Made by a program: the position numbers and the translations under genes. This document shows, in pieces, positions 34,118-45,374 of a stretch of DNA of 64,000 bases (position 1 is the first letter of the stretch; every line of letters starts with the position of its first letter). Source of the stretch: Aromatoleum toluvorans (lineage in GTDB: Bacteria > Pseudomonadota > Gammaproteobacteria > Burkholderiales > Rhodocyclaceae); the NCBI RefSeq assembly GCF_012910905.1, contig NZ_WTVN01000014.1, positions 1 to 64,000 on the forward strand, written 5' to 3'. The notes under the pieces were generated by a model that saw only the letters and a program-made list of their open reading frames with translations, did not search any database and had not been told where the DNA came from.

Positions 34118-34482
34118 TATCGTCCGGTCGAAGACGCCTGGAAATCGATCAACAGGCTGACATTGGCGACCACCGGAACCTTGCGAGCGTACTCGACATC
34201 GATCACGACCTTGTTGCTTTCCTTCCGGATGTCGAGATCCGCACCGGTGACCGTCACCACGTCATCGATCTGACCGCGGCGCTCGAAGCTCCTGCGCATG
34301 TCGGCGATCGATGCACCCCCGTCGCCCTCGTCGGCCACCTTCTTGATGATGCGCTGGATCGCGAGGTACTCGTTCACCGCGGGAACGGCACGGAAGCCGA
34401 TCAGCAGCACGAAACCCAGCAGACCGCCCACAATCAGTACGCTGATCGGGCTCATGCCCTTCTGCCATTTCCTCATCCGCAT
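34117..34482 (-). CDS. DUF4845 membrane protein
   Basis: A 121-aa protein with one N-terminal hydrophobic segment (ISVLIVGGLLGFVLLIGFRA, residues 12-31) after a short basic leader (MRMRKWQKGM). A periplasmic domain of about 80 residues with the DUF4845 character follows. Function unknown. It is consistently found between lepB and rnc in Betaproteobacteria, as here (12 nt after lepB, 1-nt overlap with rnc). The layout resembles a type IV pilin-like or membrane-anchored accessory protein, but that is speculation. Confidence 0.8.
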   Translation of the reverse strand: MRMRKWQKGMSPISVLIVGGLLGFVLLIGFRAVPAVNEYLAIQRIIKKVADEGDGGASIADMRRSFERRGQIDDVVTVTGADLDIRKESNKVVIDVEYARKVPVVANVSLLIDFQASSTGR

Positions 34483-34494
34483 GCCATCTCCGTA

Positions 34495-35283
34495 TCAGTG
34501 GAATCCGCCAATCCGTTTCATGTCATTGAAGTTGAACCAGATGAAGAACGCCCTGCCGACGATGTTCTCATCCGGAACGAAACCCCACACGCGACTGTCG
34601 CTGCTCGCGTCGCGATTGTCACCCATCACGAAGTAATGTCCTTCGGGTACGGTGCAACGCACGCCGGCCGTAGTATAGGTGCAGTTTTCGCGATGCGGAT
34701 AATCGAGCACCTGCGGCACGAAGGGCGGCACGTCGCGCTCGATCAGCACCGAATGCTCCACCGCGCCGAGCTTTTCCGAGAAGCGCGGCGAGTAGTACAG
34801 GCGATCGGGATGCAGATAGTCGTCCTGCGGGGACATCGACACAGGTTCGCCGTTGACGCGCAGGCGCTTGTCGACGTATTCGATCTTGTCGCCCGGCAGG
34901 CCGACGACGCGCTTGATGTAGTCCATCGACGGATCGGCCGGATAGCGGAAGACCATCACGTCACCGCGTCTGGGCGTATTCACCTCGATGATCTTCTTGT
35001 TGATCACCGGCAGGCGGATGCCGTACGTCCACTTGTTCACCAGAATGAAGTCGCCGACCAGCAGGGTCGGAATCATCGAGCCGGACGGAATCTTGAACGG
35101 TTCGACAATGAACGAGCGCAGGCCGAATACGATCAGGATCACCGGGAAGAAGCTGGCTCCGTACTCCACCCACCACGGCGCCGGCGCCCCCGGCGCGCGG
35201 CGCTTGCGCGCGTAGAACCGGTCAATGACCCACAGGATCGCCGTCGCCACCAGCAGCAGGAACAACACCAGCGCAAAATTCAC
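34495..35283 (-). CDS. lepB: Signal peptidase I
   Basis: Inner-membrane serine protease that cleaves Sec and Tat signal peptides. The 262-aa protein has two N-terminal membrane segments (residues 3-20 and 42-59). The catalytic Ser69 lies in IPSGSMIPTL, the general base Lys124 in DYIKRVVGLPGD, and box E GDNRDASSDSRVWGFV follows. All catalytic elements are intact. It is 42 nt downstream of lepA, the classic lepA-lepB pairing. Confidence 0.96.
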   Translation of the reverse strand: MNFALVLFLLLVATAILWVIDRFYARKRRAPGAPAPWWVEYGASFFPVILIVFGLRSFIVEPFKIPSGSMIPTLLVGDFILVNKWTYGIRLPVINKKIIEVNTPRRGDVMVFRYPADPSMDYIKRVVGLPGDKIEYVDKRLRVNGEPVSMSPQDDYLHPDRLYYSPRFSEKLGAVEHSVLIERDVPPFVPQVLDYPHRENCTYTTAGVRCTVPEGHYFVMGDNRDASSDSRVWGFVPDENIVGRAFFIWFNFNDMKRIGGFH

Positions 35284-35325
35284 ACAGACTCCGTTTCGTC
35301 GCGATTCACTGCAGCGGCGCGCCGC

Positions 35326-37122
<1,797 letters not shown>

Positions 37123-37129
37123 GCGCCAA

Positions 37130-37154
37130 CAAAAGAAAGGTGCCATGCGGCACC
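37130..37154 (-). promoter_or_regulatory. Terminator-like hairpin immediately upstream of lepA
   Basis: On the minus strand GGTGCC-GCAT-GGCACC (37154-37139) is followed by TTTCTTTTG (37138-37130), 8 nt before the lepA ATG. It could be an attenuator reducing lepA-lepB transcription relative to rpoE-mucD, or a 5' structure that controls lepA initiation. The stem is only 6 bp. Confidence 0.5.
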
Positions 37155-37176
37155 CAGGATGAATCGGTTGAATCGG

Positions 37177-37443
37177 CTAAGCCGCGGATTCTAGCGGAAA
37201 ACGCCCGCAATAGGCACGGATCGCCGCCTCGTCCAGATGGTAGTGACACAGTTCCGTGTCTCCGGCCAGGACCACCGGGACCAGTTCGTCCCACCTCGCC
37301 TCCAGTTGCGGATCGGCATCCACGTCGAGGACGCGAACCGCCCATCCGAGTTCGGCGGCGAGCGGCTGCAACTGTCCGACGAGGTCGTGGCACAGGTGAC
37401 ACCACTCGCGGCTCATCACGGTAAATTCGCGCGCGCCACTCAC
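37177..37443 (-). CDS. Glutaredoxin-like protein (thioredoxin fold, CHLC)
   Basis: An 88-aa protein of the glutaredoxin-like DUF836 type. The redox pair is Cys15/Cys18 in SREWCHLCHDLV. A beta strand VRVLDVDADPQLEARW follows, then the cis-Pro position in LVPVVLAGDTELCHYHLD. It has no signal peptide, so it acts in the cytoplasm. It overlaps the mucD stop by 4 nt and is followed by lepA after 54 nt, placing a thiol protein at the end of the envelope-stress genes. The redox partner is unknown. Confidence 0.8.
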   Translation of the reverse strand: MSGAREFTVMSREWCHLCHDLVGQLQPLAAELGWAVRVLDVDADPQLEARWDELVPVVLAGDTELCHYHLDEAAIRAYCGRFPLESAA

Positions 37444-38864
37444 TCGCCCGCCCTCAGGGTCACATAACTCGTCCCGGTACCCCGGTGCACCAGCAATGTC
37501 ACCTGTTGGCCGTCCTTCACTTCGGCAGCCAAGCGAGAGAAACCCTCGACCGTCTTCAAGGCGACCTGCCGCCCGCTCATGACGACTGCAAGAACGATGT
37601 CGCCGGGCTGCAGGTCGGCCCTTGCCGCGGCGCCCTGTACCCGCTCGATGACCAGCCCGTGCTCCACATTCCGCTCGCGTTTCTGTGCCGGGCTCGGAAC
37701 GGCAAGCACCAGACCGAGTTTGTTCGGCGCCGGCTGCGAGCGCTCGCCCCGCCGGACGCGCGAACGCCCATCGTCAGTCCACTCGCCGACCGTGATATTG
37801 ACCTCGCGCAACGCACCGTTCCGGTACAGGGACAGGCTGACCTGCGTCCCCGGTCGACTCGAGGACACGATCCGCGGCAGGTCGCTGGACTCCTCGACGG
37901 CCTTGCCGGCAAAACGCACGATCACGTCACCCTGCTCGATACCGGCTTTCGCCGCCGGCCCGCCGGACTCGACGGCACTGACGAGCGCGCCTTCCGCACG
38001 CGGCAGCGCGAAGCTCTCGGCGAGCGAGCGGGTCACTTCCTGAATCGCGACGCCGATGCGGCCGCGCTGCACACGCCCGCTGGCCTTGAGCTGGTTCTGG
38101 ATCTCCATCGCGAGATTGATCGGAATCGCGAACGACAGCCCCATGAATCCGCCCGTCTGGCTGTAGATCTGCGAGTTGATCCCGACGACCTCGCCCCTCA
38201 GGTTGAACAGCGGCCCGCCCGAGTTGCCGGGGTTGATCGCCACATCCGTCTGGATGAAGGGCACGAAATTCTCGTCGGGGAGACTGCGTCCCTTGGCACT
38301 GACGATGCCCGCCGTCACGGAATGGTCGAACCCGAAGGGCGAGCCGATCGCGACCACCCATTCGCCGACCTGGAGCTTGTCGGGGTCGCCGATCGTCAGG
38401 CGCGGCAGGTCGGTCGCATCGATCTTGATCAGCGCGACATCGGAGCGCGCGTCCGCCCCCACCACGCGCGCACGGAACTCGCGTTTATCGACCAGGCGAA
38501 CGATGATCTCGTCCGCCTCGGCGACGACATGCGCATTGGTCAGGATGTAGCCGTCCGCGCTGACGATGAAGCCGGAACCCAACGACTTGTTGTCCGGATC
38601 GATACGGGGATGCTCGGGTTTGCGCGGAACAAAGCGCTTGAAGAAGTCGAACATCGGGTCGTCGGGACTCAGCCCCGGGAACCCCGGTCCACCCGCCTTT
38701 CCGGCCTGCGCAGCACTGATATTCACGACCGCCGCGCCATGCCGTTGTACAAGCTGCGTGAAATCAGGCAGCGCGATCAGGCTCCCGACCGCCTCGGCCG
38801 CCGGCACGACAAACACGCACGCCAGCGCGAAGATGCAGGCACGGCCAAAACGGAGCAGTGTCAT
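37440..38864 (-). CDS. mucD: Periplasmic serine endoprotease MucD (DegP/DegQ family)
   Basis: HtrA-type protease that degrades or refolds misfolded envelope proteins. The 474-aa precursor has a signal peptide (basic TLLRFGRAC, hydrophobic IFALACVFVV, cleavage near AEA, about residue 25). The triad is His112 (LTNAHVVAEADE), Asp142 (RSDVALIKID) and Ser215 (GNSGGPLF), and two PDZ domains follow (about 265-355 and 375-474). ATG 38864 overlaps the rseC stop by 4 nt. Position after rpoE-rseA-rseB-rseC indicates membership of the sigma-E operon. Confidence 0.94.
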   Translation of the reverse strand: MTLLRFGRACIFALACVFVVPAAEAVGSLIALPDFTQLVQRHGAAVVNISAAQAGKAGGPGFPGLSPDDPMFDFFKRFVPRKPEHPRIDPDNKSLGSGFIVSADGYILTNAHVVAEADEIIVRLVDKREFRARVVGADARSDVALIKIDATDLPRLTIGDPDKLQVGEWVVAIGSPFGFDHSVTAGIVSAKGRSLPDENFVPFIQTDVAINPGNSGGPLFNLRGEVVGINSQIYSQTGGFMGLSFAIPINLAMEIQNQLKASGRVQRGRIGVAIQEVTRSLAESFALPRAEGALVSAVESGGPAAKAGIEQGDVIVRFAGKAVEESSDLPRIVSSSRPGTQVSLSLYRNGALREVNITVGEWTDDGRSRVRRGERSQPAPNKLGLVLAVPSPAQKRERNVEHGLVIERVQGAAARADLQPGDIVLAVVMSGRQVALKTVEGFSRLAAEVKDGQQVTLLVHRGTGTSYVTLRAGE

Positions 38865-39334
38865 TCCCGCTCCGCGCGAGTCGGGCCGCAACGAACACTA
38901 CCGCGCAGCATCTCGATTTCGAACCCGCTGCGCAGCGTTCGGCTGCGAAACGCCATGCGATTGACCGCAAAGGCCACGGCGAGGCCGATAACGCCGCCCG
39001 CCGCCGCAGCCAGATCTTCGCCTCCGCCCTGTGCCAACGCGGTGCCGAGAGCCGCGCCAATCAGCAGCAGGCTTGCGGACAAGCCGTAACCCATCAATGC
39101 CCCCCGCAGCGGCGCACCATCGTCCATGCGCAGGCGCACCAACTCGCCCGGCTCGGCATGGATCGGATTGGGAATCGAAAACACCGCGTTCGGCGCCTTG
39201 AAAGCATACGCGAGCCCCGTCGAACGACATCCGCCGGGTTCGTCGCACCGCCCGCAACCGCCGGCCCGCTCGGTGAGGCGAACCCACGCGCGATCGCCCT
39301 CCACGCGTTCGACCACGCCCTGCGCCTCGTTCAT
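38861..39334 (-). CDS. rseC: RseC/MucC-like membrane protein
   Basis: SoxR-reducing/RseC family protein of 157 aa. The N-terminal half has four clustered Cys (GGCGRCDEPGGCRSTG contains C27, C30 and C36; one more Cys is near the C terminus). Two transmembrane segments follow (about 82-101 and 108-125). In relatives the family modulates sigma-E signalling or helps electron transfer to SoxR. It overlaps rseB by 4 nt and mucD by 4 nt. Confidence 0.85.
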   Translation of the reverse strand: MNEAQGVVERVEGDRAWVRLTERAGGCGRCDEPGGCRSTGLAYAFKAPNAVFSIPNPIHAEPGELVRLRMDDGAPLRGALMGYGLSASLLLIGAALGTALAQGGGEDLAAAAGGVIGLAVAFAVNRMAFRSRTLRSGFEIEMLRGSVRCGPTRAERE

Positions 39335-40296
39335 CGCACCACCGGCTCGACCGCATCACCCAGGCGCTGGACCGCGCGCAACGGCACCTCGCCCAACGCC
39401 GTCACGAGATGCTGCCCCACGACGCGCTTGTAGATATTGATCGCACCACTGGCGAACGGTCCCAGTTCCGCACGCGATCCGTCATTGGGCTCGATGAACA
39501 CCGAAATCGACGCCAGCCCGTCGCTATACACCATGTGCAGCGCCTCGCCGCGGTCACGTCCGAGCGGCCTGCGCATCACCGACATGAGCGCGAAGCCGTT
39601 CAAGGGCGCATTCAGCACCCAGCCGCTCTCTTCCTTGCGCACCTCCACGCCGTTGGCCTGCACGATGCGCCAGTCGCTGTGCTTCACATTGCGCGGGCGA
39701 AAGGCGTCGCTGCCGATCTCCCCGCCGATCTTCACGTCACTGAAAGTGAATTGTTCGACGATCTCGCCGCGCTCATCAATCGTGCGTGCCTTGAGCAGCA
39801 ATCCGGACTGCAATTCGGCCCATAGCTGATAGCCAAAGCGCAGATCGTCCTTCGGCTCGAGAATGATCTGCTGCGCATCCAGCCCAGCCACACGGCCTAC
39901 ATTGCCTTTGCGGATGCGGTAGTTCTCGGCCAGGCCACCGAACGCAACGGGCAGCCGCGAAGGAAACGCACGGCGGGTGCCGGGACGGTCGACGATGACC
40001 GTCTTCTGGTCCGGCAGAACGCATCGCACTTCGCTGTTGCTGCGGATCACCTCGCGCGGACTGCCATCGAGGACTTCGAGCCGCTCATGCTCGCCGTTGG
40101 CATCACTCATGTGGACGATGCGCGAGGTCTCGAAATTTTTGCCCGACTGATAGATGAAGGTGCCCGAATAGTTGAGGCGCTGGCCCGCGGTCGCCACGCG
40201 CCCCAGCCAGGACAGGGGGTCACCCAGGGATTCCGCAAACGCCGGCGCCTGCATCAATGCTGCGCAGACCGCCAGGACAGCCGACAGACGAGTCAT
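39331..40296 (-). CDS. rseB: Sigma-E regulatory protein RseB/MucB
   Basis: Periplasmic sensor that shields the anti-sigma factor RseA from proteolysis. The 321-aa precursor has a signal peptide (TRLSAVLAVCAALMQAPAFA). A LolA-like N-terminal domain (LNYSGTFIYQSGKNFETSRI) and a smaller C-terminal domain (WVLNAPLNGFALMSVMRRPL) follow. ATG 40296 overlaps the rseA stop by 4 nt. Upstream in-frame codons lie inside rseA and were excluded. Confidence 0.93.
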   Translation of the reverse strand: MTRLSAVLAVCAALMQAPAFAESLGDPLSWLGRVATAGQRLNYSGTFIYQSGKNFETSRIVHMSDANGEHERLEVLDGSPREVIRSNSEVRCVLPDQKTVIVDRPGTRRAFPSRLPVAFGGLAENYRIRKGNVGRVAGLDAQQIILEPKDDLRFGYQLWAELQSGLLLKARTIDERGEIVEQFTFSDVKIGGEIGSDAFRPRNVKHSDWRIVQANGVEVRKEESGWVLNAPLNGFALMSVMRRPLGRDRGEALHMVYSDGLASISVFIEPNDGSRAELGPFASGAINIYKRVVGQHLVTALGEVPLRAVQRLGDAVEPVVR

Positions 40297-40853
40297 CGAC
40301 CACTGTCCTGGCCGACATCGGAGACGGTGCGCACGTGCTGGATCACGCCCGAGATCGGCCCGCCACCGGACATCGCCTGATGGACGAAGAGATATTCGCG
40401 AGTCGGGTCGACGACCGCGGCAGGCGTCGGAGCAACCGCGACCGGTCTCACCGCTACGGGACTGACAACCACCGGAGCCCGCGCAACCGCGATCGCCCTG
40501 CCCGTCCCGGGCCCCTGATCGCTGTACAGCGCGTGCGCAACCCATCCGACCGCAGCCACTCCCATCAGCGAGGCGGCCAGCGGCATCAACGAACGCCACG
40601 CGCGCCCGTTTTCAGGAACAGGAACCGCCCGTACCGGCGGGGCGAGCAGCGTCGGCTCATCGTCGATGCCCGCCATCACGCGCCCGATAAAACCGGCGCT
40701 ACCGTGACGGTCGCCGCGCAGCACGTCACCGATCACGCAATACGCCTCCCAGTCGGTGCGCAACGAGGGATCGCGCCGCATCGATTCGAACACCGGGTGC
40801 GCCGCCTGCTCGTCGAGATCACCATCCAGAAGTGCCGACAATTTGTCCTTCAT
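40293..40853 (-). CDS. rseA: Anti-sigma-E factor RseA/MucA
   Basis: Single-pass inner-membrane protein that holds sigma-E inactive. The 186-aa product begins MKDKLSALLDGDLDEQ, the anti-sigma N-terminal domain (about 1-75, including WEAYCVIGDVLRGD). A transmembrane helix lies at about 90-108 (LMPLAASLMGVAAVGWVAHAL), followed by a Pro/Val/Ala-rich periplasmic tail. The ATG at 40853 is preferred to a GTG at 40862, as TAGGTGG precedes it at good distance. It starts 9 nt after rpoE. Confidence 0.92.
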   Translation of the reverse strand: MKDKLSALLDGDLDEQAAHPVFESMRRDPSLRTDWEAYCVIGDVLRGDRHGSAGFIGRVMAGIDDEPTLLAPPVRAVPVPENGRAWRSLMPLAASLMGVAAVGWVAHALYSDQGPGTGRAIAVARAPVVVSPVAVRPVAVAPTPAAVVDPTREYLFVHQAMSGGGPISGVIQHVRTVSDVGQDSGR

Positions 40854-40862
40854 GAGTACCAC

Positions 40863-41462
40863 CTACCAACGTTTATCAGGTGCCGTGTCCAGCAGCGGCC
40901 GCAGTCTTTCCGCAATGGCCTCGCGCGCGCGGAAGATCCGCGAACGCACGGTTCCGATCGGACAATCCATGATGCTCGCGATCTCCTCGTAGCTCAGTCC
41001 TTCGAGCTCCCTGAGCATGATCGCCGTACGCAATTCCTCCGGCAGCGCCTCCATCGCCTGATCCACCGTCTGGCCGATCTGCCGCGTCATCATCAGACGC
41101 TCAGGCGTGTTGATGTCACGCAACTGCTCGCCTTCCTCGAACGTCTCGGCTTCCTCCGAATCGAACCCCGTCGAGGTCGGAGCCCGTCGGCCCTGTGAAA
41201 CCAGATAGTTCTTGGCGGTATTGATTCCGATACGGTAAAGCCACGTGTAAAACGCACTGTCGCCACGAAACGAACCCAAGGCGCGATATGCCTTGATGAA
41301 GGTTTCCTGGGCCACGTCTTCGACCTCTGCCGAATCACGGATCAGACGGGACAGCAGCCTGTGCAGCTTGCGTTGGTACTTGGCTACCAGCAAGCCGAAC
41401 GCCTGCTTGTCGCCGCGCTGAACGCGTTCGACAAGCTGCTGATCTATCTCGCGATCGCTCAT
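40863..41462 (-). CDS. rpoE: RNA polymerase sigma-E factor (RpoE/AlgU)
   Basis: Group IV sigma factor for envelope stress genes. The 199-aa protein has region 2 (AFGLLVAKYQRKLHRLLSRL, DVAQETFIKAYRALGSFRGDSAFYTWLYRIGINTAKNYL) and region 4 (LPEELRTAIMLRELEGLSYEEIASIMDCPIGTVRSRIFRAREAI). It heads the rpoE-rseA-rseB-rseC-mucD operon. A sigma-70-type promoter is visible at 41501-41530. A sigma-E-type element further upstream has non-ideal spacing. Confidence 0.96.
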   Translation of the reverse strand: MSDREIDQQLVERVQRGDKQAFGLLVAKYQRKLHRLLSRLIRDSAEVEDVAQETFIKAYRALGSFRGDSAFYTWLYRIGINTAKNYLVSQGRRAPTSTGFDSEEAETFEEGEQLRDINTPERLMMTRQIGQTVDQAMEALPEELRTAIMLRELEGLSYEEIASIMDCPIGTVRSRIFRAREAIAERLRPLLDTAPDKRW

Positions 41463-41500
41463 GGGCGGGTCGTTTCTCTATGTTGGGCAAAATCCGCGCC

Positions 41501-41530
41501 AGTATAGCGACCCGACCGTGTCTCCGGCAA
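41501..41530 (-). promoter_or_regulatory. Likely sigma-70 promoter of rpoE
   Basis: On the minus strand: TTGCCG (41530-41525), 18-nt spacer, TATACT (41506-41501), about 39 nt before the rpoE ATG. The 224-nt gap 41463-41686 also holds a -10-like TATAGT (41648-41653) facing nadB, without a clear -35. I see no small gene in it. Confidence 0.55.
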
Positions 41531-41686
41531 AGTCGAAGCTAATCAGAAGACCGGCACGCCTTGAAATAGTTCAGAGCCCAGAGGGGTTTTCCGTGATGCA
41601 CAAAACGCTGCCGGGGCGGGCGTTCCGGAACGCTACGACGGACGTGATATAGTTCCCCACCTGTCGATCCTTTTGCACAAACGATC

Positions 41687-43273
41687 TTGTCAAAACAATA
41701 CGACGTACTCATCCTCGGCAGCGGTGCGGCCGGGCAGTCCATTGCACTGCGCCTCGCAGACCGCCTCCGCGTCGCCCTCGTCACCAAACGCGCAATTTCC
41801 GACAGTGCCAGCGCATGGGCGCAAGGGGGCATTGCTGCCGTCCTCGACACCTCGGACAGCATCGAAGCCCACATCCAGGACACCTTCATCGCGGGCGGCG
41901 GCCTGTGCGACGCGAAGGCCACGCGCTATGTCGTCGAACACGGCAAGGCGGCCATCGAATGGCTGATCGGACGCGGCGTCCCCTTCACGCGCGAGGACCA
42001 GTCGAGCCTCGGCTATCACCTCACACGCGAAGGCGGCCACTCGCACCGGCGCATCATTCACGCCGCCGACGCCACCGGCGCGGCAGTCCAGGCGACGCTC
42101 AGCGAACAGGTGAGCAAGCATCCGAACATCGAGATTCTCGAGAACCACATCGCCGTCGACCTCGTGCTCGGCGACAAGATCGGCGAGCCCGGCCGGGGCT
42201 GCCTCGGCGCCTACGTGTTCGACATTGCCGCGAACCGCGTGGTCACGATCGGCGCTCACAACACCGTCATTGCCACGGGCGGCGCCGGCAAGGTCTACCT
42301 GTATACGACGAACCCGAGCGTAGCGACAGGCGACGGCATCGCGATGGCGTGGCGCGCCGGCTGCCGCGTCGCAAACATGGAGTTCATCCAGTTCCACCCG
42401 ACCTGCCTGTACCACCCGCAAGCGAAGTCCTTCCTGATTTCGGAAGCAGTGCGCGGCGAAGGCGGACTGCTCAGACTTCCCGACGGCACGCGATTCATGC
42501 CCGCACACGATCCACGTGCGGAACTCGCGCCCCGCGACATCGTCGCCCGTGCGATCGACTTCGAGATGAAGAGGCACGGCATCGACTGCGTCTACCTCGA
42601 CATCAGTCACAAGCCCGCCGAGTGGCTGCGCGAACACTTCCCGAACATCCATGCGCGCTGCCTGGAACTCGGTATCGACATCACGCGCGAGGGGATTCCC
42701 GTCGTGCCGGCGGCGCACTATACGTGCGGCGGCATCGTCACCGACCTCGCCGCACGCACCGACGTACCGGGCCTTTACTCCGTCGGCGAATCCGCCTACA
42801 CCGGTCTGCACGGCGCCAACCGTCTTGCCAGCAACTCGCTCCTCGAATGCCTGGTTTTCGGTGAAGCCGCGGCCAACGACATCCTCTCCCGACCGCGCAA
42901 CGCCCTGCCGAAGCTCCCCGAGTGGGACGAGAGCCGGGTGACCGACGCCGACGAGGAAGTCGTCATTTCACACAACTGGGCCGAACTGCGGCGTTTCATG
43001 TGGGATTACGTCGGCATCGTGCGCACGACGAAGCGACTGCAGCGCGCACAACACCGCATCCGGCTGCTGGCGCGGGAGATCAACGAGTTCTATTCGCACT
43101 TCCGCGTCAGCAACGATCTGCTCGAACTCCGCAACCTCGTCGTCACCGCCGACCTCATCGTGCGCTGTGCCCTGCGTCGGAAGGAGAGTCGCGGCCTGCA
43201 CAGCTCGCGCGACTACCCGGACACGCTCCCGGTCGCACGTCCCACCGTATTGCGACCGTCGCGCCGGCGCTGA
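41687..43273 (+). CDS. nadB: L-aspartate oxidase
   Basis: FAD enzyme that oxidises aspartate to iminoaspartate, the first step of de novo NAD synthesis. The 528-aa protein has the dinucleotide fold [18 protein letters not shown] at the N terminus. [11 protein letters not shown] follows, then the substrate loop [52 protein letters not shown] and the FAD motif [19 protein letters not shown]. The start appears to be TTG at 41687: it gives [12 protein letters not shown], and I find no ATG or GTG nearby in frame. The ribosome-binding site is weak. nadA and nadC are not in the window. Confidence 0.93.
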   Translation: MSKQYDVLILGSGAAGQSIALRLADRLRVALVTKRAISDSASAWAQGGIAAVLDTSDSIEAHIQDTFIAGGGLCDAKATRYVVEHGKAAIEWLIGRGVPFTREDQSSLGYHLTREGGHSHRRIIHAADATGAAVQATLSEQVSKHPNIEILENHIAVDLVLGDKIGEPGRGCLGAYVFDIAANRVVTIGAHNTVIATGGAGKVYLYTTNPSVATGDGIAMAWRAGCRVANMEFIQFHPTCLYHPQAKSFLISEAVRGEGGLLRLPDGTRFMPAHDPRAELAPRDIVARAIDFEMKRHGIDCVYLDISHKPAEWLREHFPNIHARCLELGIDITREGIPVVPAAHYTCGGIVTDLAARTDVPGLYSVGESAYTGLHGANRLASNSLLECLVFGEAAANDILSRPRNALPKLPEWDESRVTDADEEVVISHNWAELRRFMWDYVGIVRTTKRLQRAQHRIRLLAREINEFYSHFRVSNDLLELRNLVVTADLIVRCALRRKESRGLHSSRDYPDTLPVARPTVLRPSRRR

Positions 43274-43300
43274 ACGCGGAAACTCCCCGAACCGCCGGGG

Positions 43301-43795
43301 TCAGGACGGGCGCCGTGCCGGAGCATCGTCTCCGGGCGTGCGCGTCTGCGCCGCGTCCACCTTGTGCCTGAGCCAGATCTTCAGGCCGCGCCAGTCATCC
43401 TGACCCAGATTGTCTCGCACGAGCATCATTGCACCATTCAGGAGCCTGGCCCGGGCCCCTCTGACGCGCGCGCCGCGCCAGTGAATCCACACCGCCCAAC
43501 CGAAATCGGCGCAGCTTCCCGCGGCGTTGGCATAGACCACGCGACGCCGGTCCCCACCTGGCGGAGCAACGCGTAGCTCGCCGCCCTCTTCCAGCAGCAG
43601 CCGCAAGCCGGCCTTCTCGCGCTCGGCGCCGATGCTTGCCCGTAGCGAGACCATGAGCCAGCCAACGGCCGCGATCACCAGCAGCAGTGGCAGCGACGAG
43701 CGCACAAATGCAAACGCCGCGATCGCATGGATCGCGGCGTTCGTCATGTGCATCAGCCTCGACGGCCGAAGCTCGATTTCCAGCGGATAGCGCAC
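43301..43795 (-). CDS. YgfX-like membrane protein
   Basis: A 164-aa protein with two adjacent hydrophobic segments near the N terminus (about 20-30 and 34-49). A soluble domain follows with a WAVWIHWRGA... segment and the ending ...RDNLGQDDWRGLKIWLRHK, the pattern of the YgfX/CptA family (small inner-membrane proteins once called toxins of a SdhE pair). No sdhE partner is adjacent. It is 19 nt after fabF on the same strand and converges with nadB. Family assignment by overall pattern only. Confidence 0.6.
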   Translation of the reverse strand: MRYPLEIELRPSRLMHMTNAAIHAIAAFAFVRSSLPLLLVIAAVGWLMVSLRASIGAEREKAGLRLLLEEGGELRVAPPGGDRRRVVYANAAGSCADFGWAVWIHWRGARVRGARARLLNGAMMLVRDNLGQDDWRGLKIWLRHKVDAAQTRTPGDDAPARRPS

Positions 43796-43814
43796 CGGCT
43801 ACCGCATCCCCAGA

Positions 43815-45053
43815 TCAGATGCGGCGGAACGCGATCGTTCCGTTGGTGCCACCGAAGCCGAACGAATTCGACAGCGCCGCCCGGATTTCCATCGGCCGTG
43901 CCTTGTTGGCCACGTAGTCGAGGTCGCAGCCCTCGTCCTGCTCGAAGATGTTGATCGTCGGCGGTGCGATCTGGTGATGCAGGGCCAGCGTCGTGAAGAC
44001 CGCCTCGACACCGCCGGCAGCACCCAGCAGGTGGCCGGTCATCGATTTCGTCGAATTGACCGCTATCGACTTCGCACGATCGCCGAAACAACGCTTCACT
44101 GCCGTCGTTTCCGCGAGGTCGCCCAGCGGCGTCGACGTGCCGTGCGCGTTGATGTAGTCGACTTCGTCGAGCGACATGCCGGCATCACGCATCGCATTGG
44201 TCATGCAGCGCGCTGCGCCGTTGCCGTCCTCGCACGGAGCGGTCATGTGGTACGCATCGGCGCTCATGCCGTAGCCGACGACTTCGGCATAGATCTTCGC
44301 GCCACGCGCCTTCGCATGCTCGTACTCTTCGAGCACCAGCACACCGGCGCCTTCGCCCAGCACGAAGCCGTCCCGACCCTTGTCCCACGGGCGGCTCGCC
44401 GTCTGCGGGTCGTCATTGCGCGTGGAGAGCGCGCGGGCGGAAGCGAAGCCGCCAACCGCCAGCGGCGTCACGGTCGACTCGGCGCCCCCCGCGACCATCA
44501 CGTCGGCATCGCCGTACTGGATGAGGCGAGCGGCCTCACCGATGCAGTGCGTTGCGGTCGTGCAGGCGGTCACCATCGCCAGGCAGGGCCCCTTCAGGCC
44601 GAACATGATCGACAGGTTGCCGGCGATCATGTTGATGATGGTGCCCGGGATGAAGAACGGGGAAATCTTGCGCGCCCCGGCCTTCAGGTAATCGTCGTGG
44701 GTCGATTCGATCATCGGCAGACCGCCGATGCCCGAACCCAGGTTGACGCCGATGCGCTCGGCGTTCTCGGCGGTAACCTCCAGCCCGGCATCCTTGAACG
44801 CCTGGATGCCGGCAGCCATGCCGTAATGGATGAACACATCCATGCGGCGGGCCTCTTTTGGCGAGAGATACGCGCCGATGTCGAACCCCTTCACTTCACC
44901 GGCAATCTTCACCGGGAAGTTGGAGGTATCGAAGCGCGTGATCTCGCCGATACCGGAGCGGCCGTTGACGATGTTGTCCCAGGCCTCCGGAACGGTATTG
45001 CCGACCGGGGAGATGATGCCCAGGCCAGTAATGACGACTCTGCGACGGGTCAA
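43815..45053 (-). CDS. fabF: 3-oxoacyl-[acyl-carrier-protein] synthase II
   Basis: Condensing enzyme of the fatty-acid elongation cycle. The 412-aa protein has the nucleophile Cys164 ([14 protein letters not shown]), His in [12 protein letters not shown] and His in [12 protein letters not shown], with a Lys before it, i.e. the KAS I/II Cys-His-His set. Start [19 protein letters not shown]. It lies 21 nt after acpP, its carrier substrate. Confidence 0.96.
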   Translation of the reverse strand: MTRRRVVITGLGIISPVGNTVPEAWDNIVNGRSGIGEITRFDTSNFPVKIAGEVKGFDIGAYLSPKEARRMDVFIHYGMAAGIQAFKDAGLEVTAENAERIGVNLGSGIGGLPMIESTHDDYLKAGARKISPFFIPGTIINMIAGNLSIMFGLKGPCLAMVTACTTATHCIGEAARLIQYGDADVMVAGGAESTVTPLAVGGFASARALSTRNDDPQTASRPWDKGRDGFVLGEGAGVLVLEEYEHAKARGAKIYAEVVGYGMSADAYHMTAPCEDGNGAARCMTNAMRDAGMSLDEVDYINAHGTSTPLGDLAETTAVKRCFGDRAKSIAVNSTKSMTGHLLGAAGGVEAVFTTLALHHQIAPPTINIFEQDEGCDLDYVANKARPMEIRAALSNSFGFGGTNGTIAFRRI

Positions 45054-45074
45054 TGTTCGCTCCGGTAATCAGAA

Positions 45075-45314
45075 TTACTTCTTCAGGTGGGCGTTGACGT
45101 AGTCAATCGCCTGCTGAACCGTGGTGATCTTCTCAGCTTCCTCGTCCGGGATTTCGCACTCGAACTCTTCCTCGAGCGCCATGACCAGTTCCACGGTATC
45201 CAGCGAATCCGCGCCCAGATCGTCGACGAACGAGGACTCGATCTTGATTTCCGACTCGTTCACACCAAGTTGTTCGGCGACAATTTTCTTGACGCGCTGC
45301 TCGATGTTCTCCAT
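45075..45314 (-). CDS. acpP: Acyl carrier protein
   Basis: Small acidic carrier of growing acyl chains. The 79-aa protein has the phosphopantetheine Ser37 in the DSL motif ([22 protein letters not shown]). AAGGAG precedes the ATG. It lies between fabG and fabF. The 93-nt gap upstream carries a terminator-like hairpin for fabG and a -10-like TAGAAT (minus strand of 45367-45372), so acpP may have its own transcript in addition to read-through, as its high expression would require. Confidence 0.97.
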   Translation of the reverse strand: MENIEQRVKKIVAEQLGVNESEIKIESSFVDDLGADSLDTVELVMALEEEFECEIPDEEAEKITTVQQAIDYVNAHLKK

Positions 45315-45374
45315 GAACTAACTCCTTCCCAGAATGATCCAGATATGTAAGAAAAAAAGCCGGCGTATTCTACC

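Noticed and set aside
41543-41572. Sigma-E autoregulatory promoter upstream of rpoE
   Set aside because: GAACTA and TCTGA are present on the minus strand but 19 nt apart, whereas 16-17 nt is usual, so I do not claim it.
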